From Uranotaenia lowii (Eukaryota > Arthropoda > Insecta > Diptera > Culicidae), in contig NC_073692.1 of NCBI RefSeq assembly GCF_029784155.1, positions 14,055,752 through 14,119,751 on the forward strand: 64,000 bases of DNA. Direction: 5' to 3'. The stretch's first letter is position 1, and every line of letters starts with the position of its first letter. Below are positions 24,001 through 36,308 of the stretch, one piece after another. The notes below the pieces were generated by a model, which worked only from the letters and a program-made list of their open reading frames with translations, made no database searches and was not told the origin of the DNA. A program made the translations under genes and the position numbers.

Positions 24001-27000
24001 TCAGATTTGTTGCTTTTTTGTGTATATTGAATTAAAGTTTTGGTCCTTTACAGAAGAATCTGTAATTTCATAGAATTTATTTGTAGATAACAGTTTAATA
24101 GTTTCACATTGAACTTTTACATCAATAACAATTCATTTTATTTTGCTTGTTTACGTGTGGTTTTGATTAAACAGTCTAAGTCAGGCTTCACAACTTTCTG
24201 CAAGACTAGCTGGATTGCTGATTCTCTGTCGAGGTTTAGTAAATCATTGAATCCGGATTCTAGATCTCAGGTTCATCTACTAGATGTTTTGGGTCACTTT
24301 CTCATTCAGTTGCAATGCATTCTGACAAACTTCTGTTTGTTAGTAAGTCACGCGTTTTAGACGTAAAATCCGAATCCTAATTTCTGATTCTCATTCACAG
24401 TTTTCTAGACTGTACCTTTGTGGTATTGTTGTATTCTTTCTTATTTCTGAATCTCAAGATAAAAGCTGTTATGTACAGTAAAGTAAATTTGTAAAGTAAA
24501 TTTGGATAAACTCATATACTCATATTAAACGAATATTCAATACAATTTTAATACAAGCAAAAATTCGCGATATTATTTAAAATAACGTAAATTTTTTATT
24601 CAGTTTTTTTCTACAATATGTTTCCTTATTTCCAGCAACAGTGATAAAAAAAATCTTTTTAAAGCAAACGCGAATTTCATTCCATAATCTCATTTAAAAA
24701 TATTCAGAATTATTCACTGAGAAGTTTCATTTCAGTCCCTCAGGGAACCAACAAGTTCGTGAACAGTTCCTCATCGAACCAAAACGGTTCATAGAAAGTT
24801 CATCAAAAAGCACAATTGTCACAAATGTACTTTTATCGTTTATAAGCTCTTAGAACGTACATAAATGTTTTATAATACTTCAATGTTCGTTCGAAGTTCG
24901 ATAAAAGGCACTCGAGAGAAACTCTACCGAGTACCTTTTATTCAACCAAATGTGAACTTCAAAATAAAGTAGTTATGTGACTTTTGGTAACTTAGGTTTC
25001 TACGGAAACTTGCATTTTCACCACCTTATCTGATTCAATCGTGCCTTAAAAAGTATAAACAGACAATAAAACCGTTAGCTCCGACAGGTTTTGCAAGGAA
25101 TTGAATCCTTTTAGACTAAGGTTGCCAGAATTTTTTTCACTACCATCCGGGCCTAGCAATTCCGGGCATTTTTTCAAAAAAACCTGGCAAAATCCGGGCA
25201 TAGATTTCAATTTTTCAAATCCAAAAACCGGGCAAAAACCGGACAAAATTTAGGTGTTATTATATATAAAAGCAAAGTAAAAGTGCAAAAAAAAAAATCG
25301 AAATTAATATTTTATTAATGTAATTGCAGACTTCCAACAACTTTTTGAAACACTTAAATTTTAAAGGTTTATAAAAGTAAATCAGCGAAATTATTTGAAA
25401 CAACCGTTGAAAATTTCCATACCGATAATCGATTTTACTCAAAAACTTTGATTTTTTTTTTGGTTTCTTTTTGAAAATTGTTAAAAAATCCGGGCAATGT
25501 CCGGACTTTTTTCACGATATCCGGGCAACCGGACCGGACCGGACTTTCTCGAAATTTTGCATCAAATATCCGGGCAAACCCGGATAAAACCGGGCAATCT
25601 GGCACGCTTATTTTAGACTTATAAGAAAACGAAACAAGTTTTCAATGCAGAGAAAAAGCGATCTGTAAATGCTTTTGAGAGTACAAACTTATTTTGTCCA
25701 TGCGAAAATTGACTTTCACTACCACTTTGCTTAAATGTATTATATTAAATGTTTTGTTTATGAAAAATTCACCAGTAATGAATCAAAAATACTACAATTC
25801 ATCAAAATATTTTGAGTTGATGTACCTTATGTCAAAAGAGATACATGAATTTGATAATTTTGATCGCAAGTGTAAACTTTAATTTGACTGTATGATGAAT
25901 TAATGAAACCTACACCGAAATATTTTAAATCGTAATGTTTCAGTTCCGCTTATTAATATTAAACGACGGAAAGCGAATGTTTGTTACTTAACAATCGTCT
26001 GATTCGCTGCATACATAAGTAATGCGCAGGAAAAGAAAATCCAGACAGCTGAATGGAAATCAGTTGACATAACTGAATTTCCACTTAACGTCGTTCAATC
26101 TCATCTGGCATTTTCCAGCACGAGCATGCCACCTGCTTATTTGGCTGACTTAAGTGTTTCGATAATTTTCTTACAATGATAAGCTTATACTCTACCAGCA
26201 ACAAATTTTTCCCCACTTTATATGAATACATGTAATCTACGGCAATGATTTTTCCGATGAACCGTTCATGTTTGAGCTCACATATGACTTATGATTGTTG
26301 AAAGTGGAGAAAATTAAAGATGAATGTAAAATTTGGAATGATTGATAAAAACTATTTATCATCATTCACTATCACACTTGTGATAAACATTTTTGTTTAA
26401 TGTCATTATAATTACACGGTTAAAATCGTGTTGTAAAATAATTTCCTAGTTAATCTACTGAGTGAGCTCAACCCTTTATCATCAACTTCAAATTATGATC
26501 TACATCCACCGGACAAAAATTCCATCGGGAACTAACAACCGGGTAAAAGCGCGTGGAGAACCACGTGATCTATTCTTATCGAAAGTTACACAATTCAAGC
26601 CAATTTAAAACGAAACACAGATGCTAATTTAGGGTGTGCAAATTGACAATCATTGATAGGAAAATGACAACCTGAACTTTTTCTAATCAAAGATTTGCGT
26701 AAGAAAAAGTAAAGGCGTGAAGCTACTGATTACCTAGCTAAAGCTACTCTCGGTAGTAAACTGTCATAAGACCGATACTCCTTGATAATGGTCACTAGCC
26801 GGGGTGCACATCATCGGTAATTTTAAGCACGTGCCCGTTTCACGGTTATTACACACACCTAAGTTGAAGCCGCTTGAAATAGAACGCGCGAAACTTCTTA
26901 CAGTTCCTCCGGATTAGAGGCTGCAAGCGTTCGGTTAAGTGTGCCAGTTTCTTGAACAGATCTTCGTCAATAGCTACTCCCAAATTAATATTCTGATCAG

Positions 27001-30000
27001 GTGCCTGCTGCAAAACTGTCGATTGACTTCGATCGGTTTCGATCAGGCCACTGTAAGGGTGAGCGTTGATATTTCCGATCGCATTTGTATGGTCATTTTT
27101 AAGGGTCAAGATCGAATTTCAATTGCGATGTAAAAATGTTTAGCTTGACTTGCCTCACTTAACACCTTTTTTCCAGGAAAAACTAAGCTCCGGCTATTAT
27201 TGTAGGTATAACATGAGTTTTTTTGGTTCTGTTATCAATGCAGATATGAACCAAACCAAATCTTTTGATTCATGCCATGATGTATCGTTTAGATTTAAAT
27301 TGTAACCTGTTGATGCAAATGATGAGGGTTCTTACGCGTATGTTAGACGGATCCAATCATTCCAATCTATTTCATATGAGCTATTTCTATTATATAATGA
27401 TAAATAAATAAATCAAGATAAAGATTCTGTAGCTCAAACTAAAAAACCAATGTCTAAAAATTTAGTTTGATTCTTATTTCAATTTAAGTGCTAAAATAAT
27501 GAAAGGAAAATATGAAAAAAAAAATCTCGAAAGAATGCTTTTTGAACCGATTAAGAGAAAATGCATTGTTATTTGAGTTTTTTCATCATTAGAAATCATT
27601 TTTAATTTTATTTTTCTATTTGGAACAGATATTGTAAACAGGCAAAAACTAACCCTGGTGATTCACATAAAAATCTAGATTACCGATAGGGTTTTGTGAA
27701 AATTGACTGAAAATTTATTGTTTTGACTTTTGACCGTGAAAATGTCGAGAATGAAGAAAATATGTTGTAGCCAAAAACCAATAATCTTTGAGCAGAAAAA
27801 TACAATTTAATGAGCTATTTGAAACATTTTTTCGGAAAACAAGCTAAATTAGTAGAAAACTAGATATTTTATCCTACCTACTTTCTTTTAAATCAAGTTT
27901 CAATAATATCAACGCAGAGAATAGACAACGAGCCCAGTACAAAAAAGTTTTGAGTTCGTATGAATTTGAATGGTCGTCCATTTTAAACCCGTGTTTTTGC
28001 TGTCAGTATCATAGGCCGAGGTGCCAGATGATTTTGTTGAAATGCAATCAATTTCATTTAAAAAAAAACTTTCACATTTCATTGCCGAAACTAGTGATGC
28101 GCGACAGCTCAAAAGCCGCTCATTTCAACCGGTTTTTCAAAAAGAGCGAACGAACTGTGGCTTTTAAAAAATTGAACCACGGTTGGTTCAAAAACGAGCC
28201 GATCATTGATTTGAGCGAGCTGCTCCGAGCTGCTAATTCTAATCTCATAATCTCTAGCCGAAACGGAGCACTATCGTCGAGATTGCCTATATCCATTAAA
28301 ATTGGGCAAATACTGTGAGGCAGCTTTGCCAGATTGCAAACCGCTCAAGACCGGATTTGGATTTGACGAAAAATCAAAAATGTACTGATTTTGGCAAAAT
28401 GAAACTTGATGACCTTTTTTTTTTGGTCGTCAGGTAAAATTTTCGTTTTTCCGCAGAATCCCGTTAATTTTTTCGATAATCCGTAGAAATTCCGTAGGAA
28501 ATGCTGAAAGTCCATAGATTCTGAGCATCGATTCAGAGCTCCGTAGAAATGCTTGAAATCCGTAGATCTGACAACGCTGCTGTGAAGTCTCAGAACGGCC
28601 CATTCTCAGGGTTCATTATAGACTAAGCACAAATGGAAATATCGATAACTAGATACTTTATGTTATGCTGGCAACTGCTATCGCTAATGTCGTGGATGGA
28701 ATCTACTTAAGAGAGTCAGAGGCATATCCAGGATGCCACAAGTACGAGGTTCCGCAACTTTGAAAAAAACATAGCCAGTGTACATTTTCTATCCGTGAGT
28801 TTTTTTTTAACAAAATTGATGGTTAATAAAACGCACTCTCCTTTTCATCAGGATGTTTGTTTATACATTTTCAAGCTCACAGGGTGTGCTCAGGCAAGAT
28901 CGACCTTAAATGAAAAATAAGAAACAAACCCTATTTCGACGGTTGTGATCAGTTTTTTTTTCGGAAAGGTTGATCATATTCACCAGAAAAACAAATCTTT
29001 CTAAGCCTCGCAGTCCTCTTTGAACATACATACATAAAACATAAAACAGATCAACTGTCAATTTAAATGAACATTGACTATTTTATAAACTGGTTTTAAT
29101 ACACTTGAGATAATCTGATTAGACTTACCGGCTAAATTTTTATTCAGGGGCTCCTACGCTCGATGGACTAGTGGGGCCAACTTTGTTTGGTCTGATGGTT
29201 CTCGGGGAGCGGGTTTTGATGATCACTAGTAACTTGGTGGAGAACACTTTGAAGTTCTCACACGACCTTTTTTAAACAATTATAGTTTTTTGTCTGGGCC
29301 GCCAGTTGTCTCCAAAAATACAAAAAAGGGCTGCCAAAACAAACCTTAGAAAAACAAAAGTTTTGTCAGTTTTGAATACGCCGTATGAGTTGTTTTGCAT
29401 GTAGCATAGCATAGCATAGCATAGGGTGACTACACACATCTTGCATTGGCTGATACACGAGGAACAACTGATAATCAAGAGCAACGCAAGATGCCAAAAT
29501 GAGTATCTGGATTCAATATTCATTGCAAGTGCTGCTCTTGAATATCAGTGTGGTACCATCATGCACACCGTGACAAGTTAATGTAATCATAGAAGGGATT
29601 ATCTGAAACAGCAAAAATAACTCTTTATGTGCAGAGAACTCATACGACCCATAAAGCTGTTTCAGAAAGGAATGGGAAAGGATGTTTAAGTGGAAAATCC
29701 TACATGGCAAATAGGATTGACGAAATATCTATAAATATAATTAAAATAAAATGAAACAATCTCACCAAAGTTCATTGATAGGCGATGAGAGAAGGAGGCA
29801 GATTTATATTTGATGGTCCTGTTGTACTAATGGCGATCATCCCTGCACCTTCCAGTCACTGTTGCTTGATTATCCAGCAAGTGTTTATGAATCATTTTTC
29901 GGGATTTCTTTTCTTCTGCTGATATTTTGTATAGCACAATCGTCACTGCTATCCTTACACATATTTCGAAAAAGAAACTCGAAAACAGATAAGGATTATT

Positions 30001-32884
30001 GTATTTTCACGAAAACAAATGAGGACATTGCGAGGTCGAAAAAAAAACTCCTTCAAAAATCTAGATCTCGTTCAGACATAAAATTGACACCGGTTCTTGT
30101 AAGACAAAACAGATATTCACAACACTCGGGTCGGTTCACTGCAATTAATGATCAAAAAAATTTCCACAACAATATTCCTCTTTTGAGCTTTAAACTTTAA
30201 AAAATCCAATCAATTTCTTTCTATTTGAGAACATTTTCCGCAGCACGAAGAAAAAACGCGTGTTGACGCTTCAGCACACGCCTACTCTTTTCCACTTCGT
30301 GAGTTATTTTGCATGTTACAAGAAAATCGCTTATAAACTTTCTTAACACATTCGTCATGTTGCATTATTAAAAAAAAAATCTTAAATTGAGAAGTAACCC
30401 GCTTTGGGATGGCTACAATTAGAACTAATCATCAAGAATATTCCTATTTGACTGGACATAACCGATGCGTCCTCTGACCCCAATAATCGTTCAAGAAGTG
30501 CAAAAACTTATTTCAAAAGTGTTAGTAACTTTGACTGTCTCAGTAGTTATTTATAAGTTGTTATAGGATTAGGCCTTTTCGAAAACTGAGCTATTTTAAC
30601 CAACCAAATTGCGTCAATTTCACTTTTTCTTGCCCTTACCAATTATCTTCTCACTTTTTCCAATTCACCAATATCATAATGATAATTTCAAACTCTTTCA
30701 CTTTCACAGCACTTTTCCAACCGAGTTCGGACGCGCCCGTTTTTCATTTTCGTAAAAAACGAAAAAACGCGTGCGCCTGGTACAACTCTTCTATCTATAT
30801 GAAAATAACAGATGCCCTCAGAATGCATGCTTCGTTTATATCAAAATGTAAATGAATGATTTTTTAATGTAAACCAGTGCTTAGTATGATTTATAACGTT
30901 AGGTATTTGTTTGTCAAAAAAAGGTCAAATTCAAGCTCTTCATGGTTAACAATTTTTCAACACAAAGTTTCAGGAATACCGTGAAGGCGCAACATCGCGA
31001 AATTGTTTGTCTCACTAGATCTGGACATTTCATTTCCGTGCCAAAAGTGTACGTGTTCCAGTTATGTGTGTTGTTTTATTGTATGTTTTATTTTGTAATA
31101 TGGGGTAGACGATTCAACTCAAAATTTATTATGCAAACTCGCAAACAGGACTTATTATCATTTATCACAATATTCCCTCATCCAAAGCCCTTAATATAAG
31201 CTTCTTTGATATTTTGTCTTAATTTAAAATATTTTCTTTCTTTTTTTCTTTTAAAATTTTTTAAATAACATACAATAAATAGTGAACAACCAAAATTTAA
31301 AACGATTGAGGATATCTCAAACTTATTGACACAAGCTGTTATAAATAAAAAAATATTAAAATCTGACACATCTGAAGGTTAACTGCTACAACAAAACCAT
31401 TGAACTAATTTCTGCATTAATTTCTTAAAATTTTAGCTTTCAAACTATGATTGAGCAAGTTACGATAGTGTTTCGATTCAACAGTTTTATTTTTACAGAA
31501 AATATGAAATCAAGGTTCATCGCTTTTGCATTTTGCAAAATTGAAATTTATACTCAAAATGCAGAATTAAAAAAATCATTATGTTGATTTCATTCTTGTT
31601 CTTTTGTATTGTGTAATTCGACGTAGGTGGTTTGTCGAACGGTTAGAATTCCTATGCACAATCGTACCAGAAATTTCCAAGAAATAATCAAGAGGAAACG
31701 ATCGATAATCCCTCCATAATAATGGACTATTGATGATTACCTGTTTAAGATTGTCAATAGGTGATTACAGTATTACCAGTATGGAATACTAATCACTTGG
31801 TTACATTTGTGGTGCATGGGGGTTGAATTTTGTTTTTAGAAGAAGAGTTTTTTTTTGCATTGATCGAAAAGCTTTATTGAGTGTACTGATATTTATGAGG
31901 ATGTGTTTTCTTTTCCTTTACAGCTCCCAGCATAAAGGTGTGCTCCCGGAACGATCCCAATCTGAACAAGTGCGTCACCGATTCGGTGATCTCGCTGCGA
32001 CCCCTCCTAGCAACCGGGAAGATCAGCGATGACTTCACCATCCCGCCGCTGGAACCACTTGCCCTGGCCACCGTCAACATGGACCGCGGGGCAGAATTTA
32101 AGGCCACCTTCAGCGACCTGCTCGTCAGCGGCCCGAGCAACTTCCAGATCGACAATTTGAAGTGAGTCTAAAGTCTAAGTGTACCTGTGCTTGGAGACTA
32201 GGGAGAGAGAATGAGCTCCATAATTACTTACAACGACTTAACTCTCGCCTTACCACTTAATTACAGGGTAAACCTCGACAAGCTGACCTTCGACTTCAAC
32301 GTGTACCTGCCGAAGCTTTCCTTCCGTGGAAAGTACGACCTCAAGATCAAGCTGCTTCTGTTGAACATTGCCGGCGTCGGAGATCTCAAGGGAACTATCG
32401 GTGAGTTACGAGTAGTGGGCTTACGAGAGGTTGCGTGTTGATTAATGAATCATTAACGGTGATCGATTTGAGCATGCGTCGGAATTAACTGTGCATGCAA
32501 TTATTAGATCTAGATTCTGACTGTCTCGATCGCGGTAAGATGTTTTGAATTGATTTTTTTCATTCTATTTCTTCTCCAGAAAACAATCGTGCCCGCGTCA
32601 AGTTGTTCAACGAGCTGTACGAGAAGGACGGCAAACAGTATATGCGAGTCAAGCGGCTTGCCGTCAAGATCCAGATCGAGAAGGGTCACTTCGACATGAA
32701 GGACCTGTTCAACGGAGATCCGGTTCTGAGCCAGGTCGGCAACCAATTCATCAACGAAAACTCGCGCCTCTTCCTGGATGAGTTAACGCCCGGTCTTGAG
32801 CGATCGCTGTCCGAAACCTTCAAGAACACTGCCAACGAAATTCTCCAGACGTCCACCCTCGACGACATCTTCCCGGCCAAGTAA
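18025..32884 (+). CDS. gene B: takeout/JHBP-like secreted protein, 248 aa, giant intron 1
   Basis: Coding exons 18025-18094, 31924-32161, 32267-32400 and 32580-32884; introns of 13,829, 105 and 179 bp in phases 1, 2, 1; total 747 nt without a stop. Exon 1 encodes a signal peptide (MKSITAFLIFVVI..) and ends CGTAAGT in phase 1, exactly what exon 2 requires. No nearer signal exon precedes exon 2, so I join them across 13.8 kb; this is the least certain junction. Cysteines at residues 30 and 40 (CSRNDPNLNKC) form the family motif. Exon 2 is 238 nt and exon 3 134 nt, the same as gene A. The C-terminus LDDIFPAK has the takeout-like FP ending. Exons 2-4 are strikingly GC-rich compared with the surrounding DNA. 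Likely a secreted carrier of a hydrophobic ligand. Confidence 0.82.
18828..18955 (-). repeat. tRNA-like (SINE-like) repeat, copy 2
   Basis: On the minus strand a B-box GAGTTCGACTCC (18841-18852) and an A-box TGGCCTATTGA (18883-18893) match the plus-strand copy at 11935-12062, with shared upstream words ATAGAGCTACAGCTT. It lies in intron 1 of gene B in antisense orientation. Confidence 0.55.
18956..19737. other. intron 1 of gene B, nothing recognised
   Basis: AT-rich intronic DNA. The minus-strand frames at 19176-19418 and 19621-19812 have no coding features. Confidence 0.5.
19746..20115. mobile_element. hAT-type MITE, CACAGAAT family, copy 2
   Basis: Left end CAGGGTTGCCGAAATCACAG, right end TTCGGCAACCTTG. 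Flanks CTTGCCTT (19738-19745) and CTTGTCTT (20116-20123) are an 8-bp target duplication with one mismatch. The body again consists of CACAGAAT words at matching positions with copy 1. It is the most diverged of the three copies. Confidence 0.85.
20124..21006. other. intron 1 of gene B, nothing recognised
   Basis: AT-rich DNA; GAGTATGAGGTA occurs twice around 20274-20306 as a tiny tandem duplication. No exon supported. Confidence 0.5.
21007..22489. repeat. 1.44-kb segment bounded by a perfect 21-bp direct repeat
   Basis: GGCTCAAACAGCTCGTTTTG plus T occurs identically at 21007-21027 and 22469-22489. Immediately inside the left copy is a (TATG)n run (21028-21050). A long target duplication next to a microsatellite tail would fit target-primed insertion of a minus-strand retroelement ending at 21028. 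However, the interior has no RT, A/B box or other diagnostic sequence, so this is only a structural call. Confidence 0.45.
22490..25108. other. intron 1 of gene B, nothing recognised
   Basis: AT-rich intronic DNA. A patch at 24730-24950 repeats GTTC-containing words (GTTCGTGAACAGTTCC and related), perhaps an old TIR element, but ends cannot be set. Confidence 0.45.
25117..25610. mobile_element. hAT-type MITE, CCGGGCAA family
   Basis: Left end TAAGGTTGCCAGA, right end TCTGGCACGCTTA (imperfect inverse). A perfect 8-bp target duplication TTTTAGAC flanks it (25109-25116 and 25611-25618). Both halves are packed with CCGGGCAA, CCGGAC and GGGCAAAA words. A partial inverted copy lies at 1-400. No coding. 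Confidence 0.87.
25619..26848. other. intron 1 of gene B, nothing recognised
   Basis: AT-rich; no exon, RNA gene or repeat boundary recognised. Confidence 0.5.
26870..27109 (-). CDS. tentative minus-strand exon, unknown product
   Basis: A minus-strand frame of 86 codons from 27109 looks more coding-like than its neighbours. It has balanced codon use, acidic and basic residues in its second half (DEDLFKKLAHLTERLQPLIR), and few of the F/K/N/I runs typical of AT-rich shadow frames. A possible acceptor (CTTACAG) lies within it near 27050 and a possible donor (AG|GTGTGT) near 26855. I recognise no family, signal peptide or partner exon. It may be an exon of a gene nested in intron 1 of gene B, or chance. 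Confidence 0.22.
27110..28312. other. intron 1 of gene B, nothing recognised
   Basis: AT-rich. 28090-28250 has repeated GAGC/GCTC words (GAGCGAACGAA, GAGCGAGCTGCTCC) that look transposon-derived, but no matching terminus was found. Confidence 0.4.
28321..28579. mobile_element. hAT-type MITE, CCGTAGA family
   Basis: Left end CAGCTTTGCCAGAT and right end ATCTGACAACGCTG are imperfect inverses. Flanks CTGTGAGG (28313-28320) and CTGTGAAG (28580-28587) form an 8-bp duplication with one mismatch. The right half repeats TCCGTAGAAAT-like words (28450-28570). Only copy seen in the window. Confidence 0.8.
28588..31923. other. 3' part of intron 1 of gene B, nothing recognised
   Basis: AT-rich intronic DNA with a short CATAG microsatellite at about 29403-29423. 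The plus frame at 29862-30200 (112 codons) lacks any motif or splice context. The intron ends in a good pyrimidine tract and CAG at 31921-31923. Confidence 0.5.
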
Positions 32885-35740
32885 ATGTGTCCAGTGTTGC
32901 CAGTCAACTCCTTTTATTTTCCTGCTCTACGGTCGGGAAAACTTTAAACCAAAAATTTGTTGAAACTTAACAAACACTAGGTAGCGTGACCTTCTTCTGG
33001 TGAAATCTTTTCTAGTTTCAATTAACCCTCCGATCCCCATCCTCAAACCGTCAAACGGAAGCAAACGTTTGTGATAGTCATGATAATTAATCCCCCCTCT
33101 CCTCCTCCCTTAAATAAGCTATAAGACAAAACTTGAGGAAAGCGGACACGTTCAAACCCAAAATAAGTCAACGCAATTGGCGAAATGTGATAGAAATCGG
33201 TTCAGGTTTAATCCTACAAACGAAGTTTCAAGTTTTGGTGATACAATCTGATCCATCTCGCAAAAGTTAGTTAGAATCTATCTAGAGAATTGATTGAATT
33301 CAATTTTTAACCATATCTGAGATACCATCCTACAACTTAATCGAGAAATCTAGCAGATTGAGATTCCAAAAGTGGCTTTAACTGGATTGAACCTTCCGAT
33401 TTCGTCCGGATATGACGGTGTCGGTGACGTGTCTTTTTCGGATTGTTTTCGTACGATCTTGTTCAGATTTTTACTGAAACTTGTTAACAGAATTAACTAT
33501 ATAATGATAATAGAAATATCGAATCTGTACCAGTGATGACGCTGAAATGTGAAGTAGAATTAAGTCTTTTTTTAGGGTAGAGTTTACTCTGGAAATGTAA
33601 CATTAAATAATCAAAACGAAAGAGGTTGTTTTGCTTTAAAAAATCCGAAAATTCATTCAATGGTGAGAGAAATTGGTGATGATTTTCCGACACTCTTATG
33701 TGTTTTTTTTTTTTTTGGCAAGGTAATTAACCTCCGCACCGAATTTGAAAATATTCGAAATAATGGTATTTAGAAAAACATCTGATAACCTCAACACTGT
33801 TTGACGGCTAAAACAACAGGATCAATAGAATGAAGAAACCCCTAGCAGTTTTGTGTCTAGTTTAGCTTAGTTGACTATTCATTTCAGCGCTACCTCGCCA
33901 ATGGTCGCTGCTCCGTTTTGTGCTAGGGTGAAAATAATGGTGCTTGGGACTAACAGTTCATTCACAATGCACAAAACTCATGCTCTCCCTTTGAAAATGA
34001 CGGCGCCGGCCAAGTCCTATTAGTTAATGAGGAATGAAGGAAGGTTTGTAAGTAGGAAACTTCATAGGATGGATTAAAAACCTTTTGTCCTCTTATATTC
34101 CAAACATTAATTTTGAAAAAATCAGAAACAAAGATAAGTCAATATCTCCAACTATAGAAACCGTTTAAACGTTTGCAAATCTATATTTAAATATACAAGG
34201 AAAGGGTTGTGTTAGTAGAGGAATGGTTTAAGATCAGGATCCATTTTGGAGTATGGGGCGAAATTTTTCTTGAGGAAACTCCAAAACTCCTCCTCACCCT
34301 CCTCATTATCTCCTATTCATCCTGCATACAATGTGTTTTCAAAATTGACCCTTGAGAGTAAAGTTACTTTTATCATACTTCGAAGAATTTTTATAAGAAG
34401 ATATTTAAAATAGAAACAATTTTTGATGGATGAAATGAATCTCATTTTTATTCTTTTTAATTTTTAACTTGTTATGTAGGCTTGCTTAGATAACTTAATC
34501 GCTTAGATTACTTCAAAATTTCCAATCGTTACCGATGCAACCACAGTAACGACGCTGTTTAGCATTTACTCGCGAATGATTCAAAATATGCAACAGAAGA
34601 GCGCCGTCTTAGTGAACTATGTACGATGATTTTTCGTTCTGTTTCTGTTGCCTAGGGTTCCTTGTTGATTTTCTCATCCCGATTTTCAGTCATTCATTAC
34701 TCCAGCAATCATTTGCTTCGCAACTGAATCCATTCGTCGGCGAGTTGATACGGCGCGAATTGATGACGATGATGTTGATTATGGCCCAGAATCAGACCCT
34801 TAAGGAAGAATGATACTAGGAGGACAATTCCCGGGATAACGAATAAGACCCATACAATTGACACAACTTGAGGGGAAAATAAGCCAAAATTGGCCTAGAT
34901 TTAGTTTTTGGGTACCTGTTGCGTTCCTAGAATTAAATCATTTTGCTTAACGAAGCATTCGTGGAGAAGCATGATACGATGTCGTTTTCACGCAATGTTT
35001 TCATCAAGAGCGAATGATGATTGTTTGATGGTTACCGATAGTAACTCAGAAAATAACCGATCTAGTGATCGGTGAGAGGGGAAGAAAAACAAACTAGGTA
35101 TGCGTCGTTCGATGCGTCGTTTGTTAAGAAAACAGACTTTTTATGTTGAGAAGTAAAATCGTTGGTGACTAGGATGGGGAAAAAAATCAATCATAAGTCA
35201 CAAAATTCTAGGAAGCGTACCTGTTTTTAAAGCAGCGATTCTTGGGCACCAAGCATACTCAAATATTTCCAAAATTTGAACATTTTCGCACAAAAAAATT
35301 TCTGAAATTATCCTTTGTTAAATTTACGCATAATCTAATCATGGAACGGACTCACCAAATAAGCTCTAGTCCATGCTGGTTGAGAAGCATTTCACTTTCT
35401 AAGCTGTCCTCGAAGAATTCTTTCTCTGTACAGCGCTGAGAGGAACGCCGTTCAAATCCTTTATTTTGCCACAGGGAAAACTGTAACTTTTTGACGATCT
35501 CACTGATCGAACAATAACACAAGGTAGATAGATGTGTTAAACGTTTTTTGTTGCAATTTTATCACTTTAATACTAAGAATATTAAATTTTCACCGACGAA
35601 GCAAAAAAAAACAAACGCGTCCATTGCTGAAAAATCAAGGCTTACTCCTCCGAATTGAACTTAAGCATTTTGAAACTCTACTTATACTAGTTTACAAAAT
35701 TTGAAAAAAATCGTGAACTTTATTGACCGATCTAAATTTT
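32885..35740. other. intergenic downstream of gene B
   Basis: The GC content drops gradually after the stop. No canonical AATAAA was found within 200 bp of the stop. No exon or repeat structure is recognised through 35740. Confidence 0.5.
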
Positions 35741-36308
35741 GAATGTGAAATCGAGCGCTGAATCCGAAAATGAAATTAAAAAAATCACAGTAGAACTGTT
35801 TTTAAGTTGTGCTCCAAATATAAAATTTTGGAAAAATAAAAAAAGTACTTGTACTCAGAATCAAATATCTCGGAATGCATGACATTAATTTGAAATCTCT
35901 TTTTTGCATATTAAAGATGAACAAATTTGCTATCGATCATTTGAACGCCATTTTTGCGTGAAATCAACAGTATTGTTGATATTTATGATTTAATGATAGA
36001 AAAAATAATAAAAACGCATTTTTTAGAGAAAGATTTGTTTCAGCGAATGTTTTAGACTTGATTGTAACATTTAAAAAAAATTGACTTTCTATGGCCCTTT
36101 CATGTCAATTCAAAACAAAGATTTATTCACCATTAATATTCAAAAAAGGGATTTCAAATTACTGTTATGTAGTCCGAGATATTTTAATCTAAGTACAAGT
36201 ACTTTTTTTATTTTTCAAAAATTGTATATTTAAAGCATAACTCAAACACTGTTCTACTGAGATTTTTTTGGAATTCATTTTCAGATTCAGCGCCCGATTT
36301 CACATTAA
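35741..36308. repeat. long imperfect inverted repeat (two ~190-bp arms)
   Basis: Left arm 35741-35930 and right arm 36119-36308 are reverse complements along their length. Shared words include ATGTGAAATCG(A/G)GCGCTGAATC, AGTACTTGTACT, ATATCTCGGA and TTTGAAATC(T/C)CTTTTTTG. The 188-bp centre is unpaired. No target duplication is clear. This fits a foldback-type MITE, or an old inverted duplication. Confidence 0.75.

Noticed and set aside
29862..30200. 112-codon frame with a hydrophobic N-terminus in intron 1 of gene B
   Set aside because: Lys/Asn/Ser-rich AT-driven composition, no splice sites, no recognisable domain.
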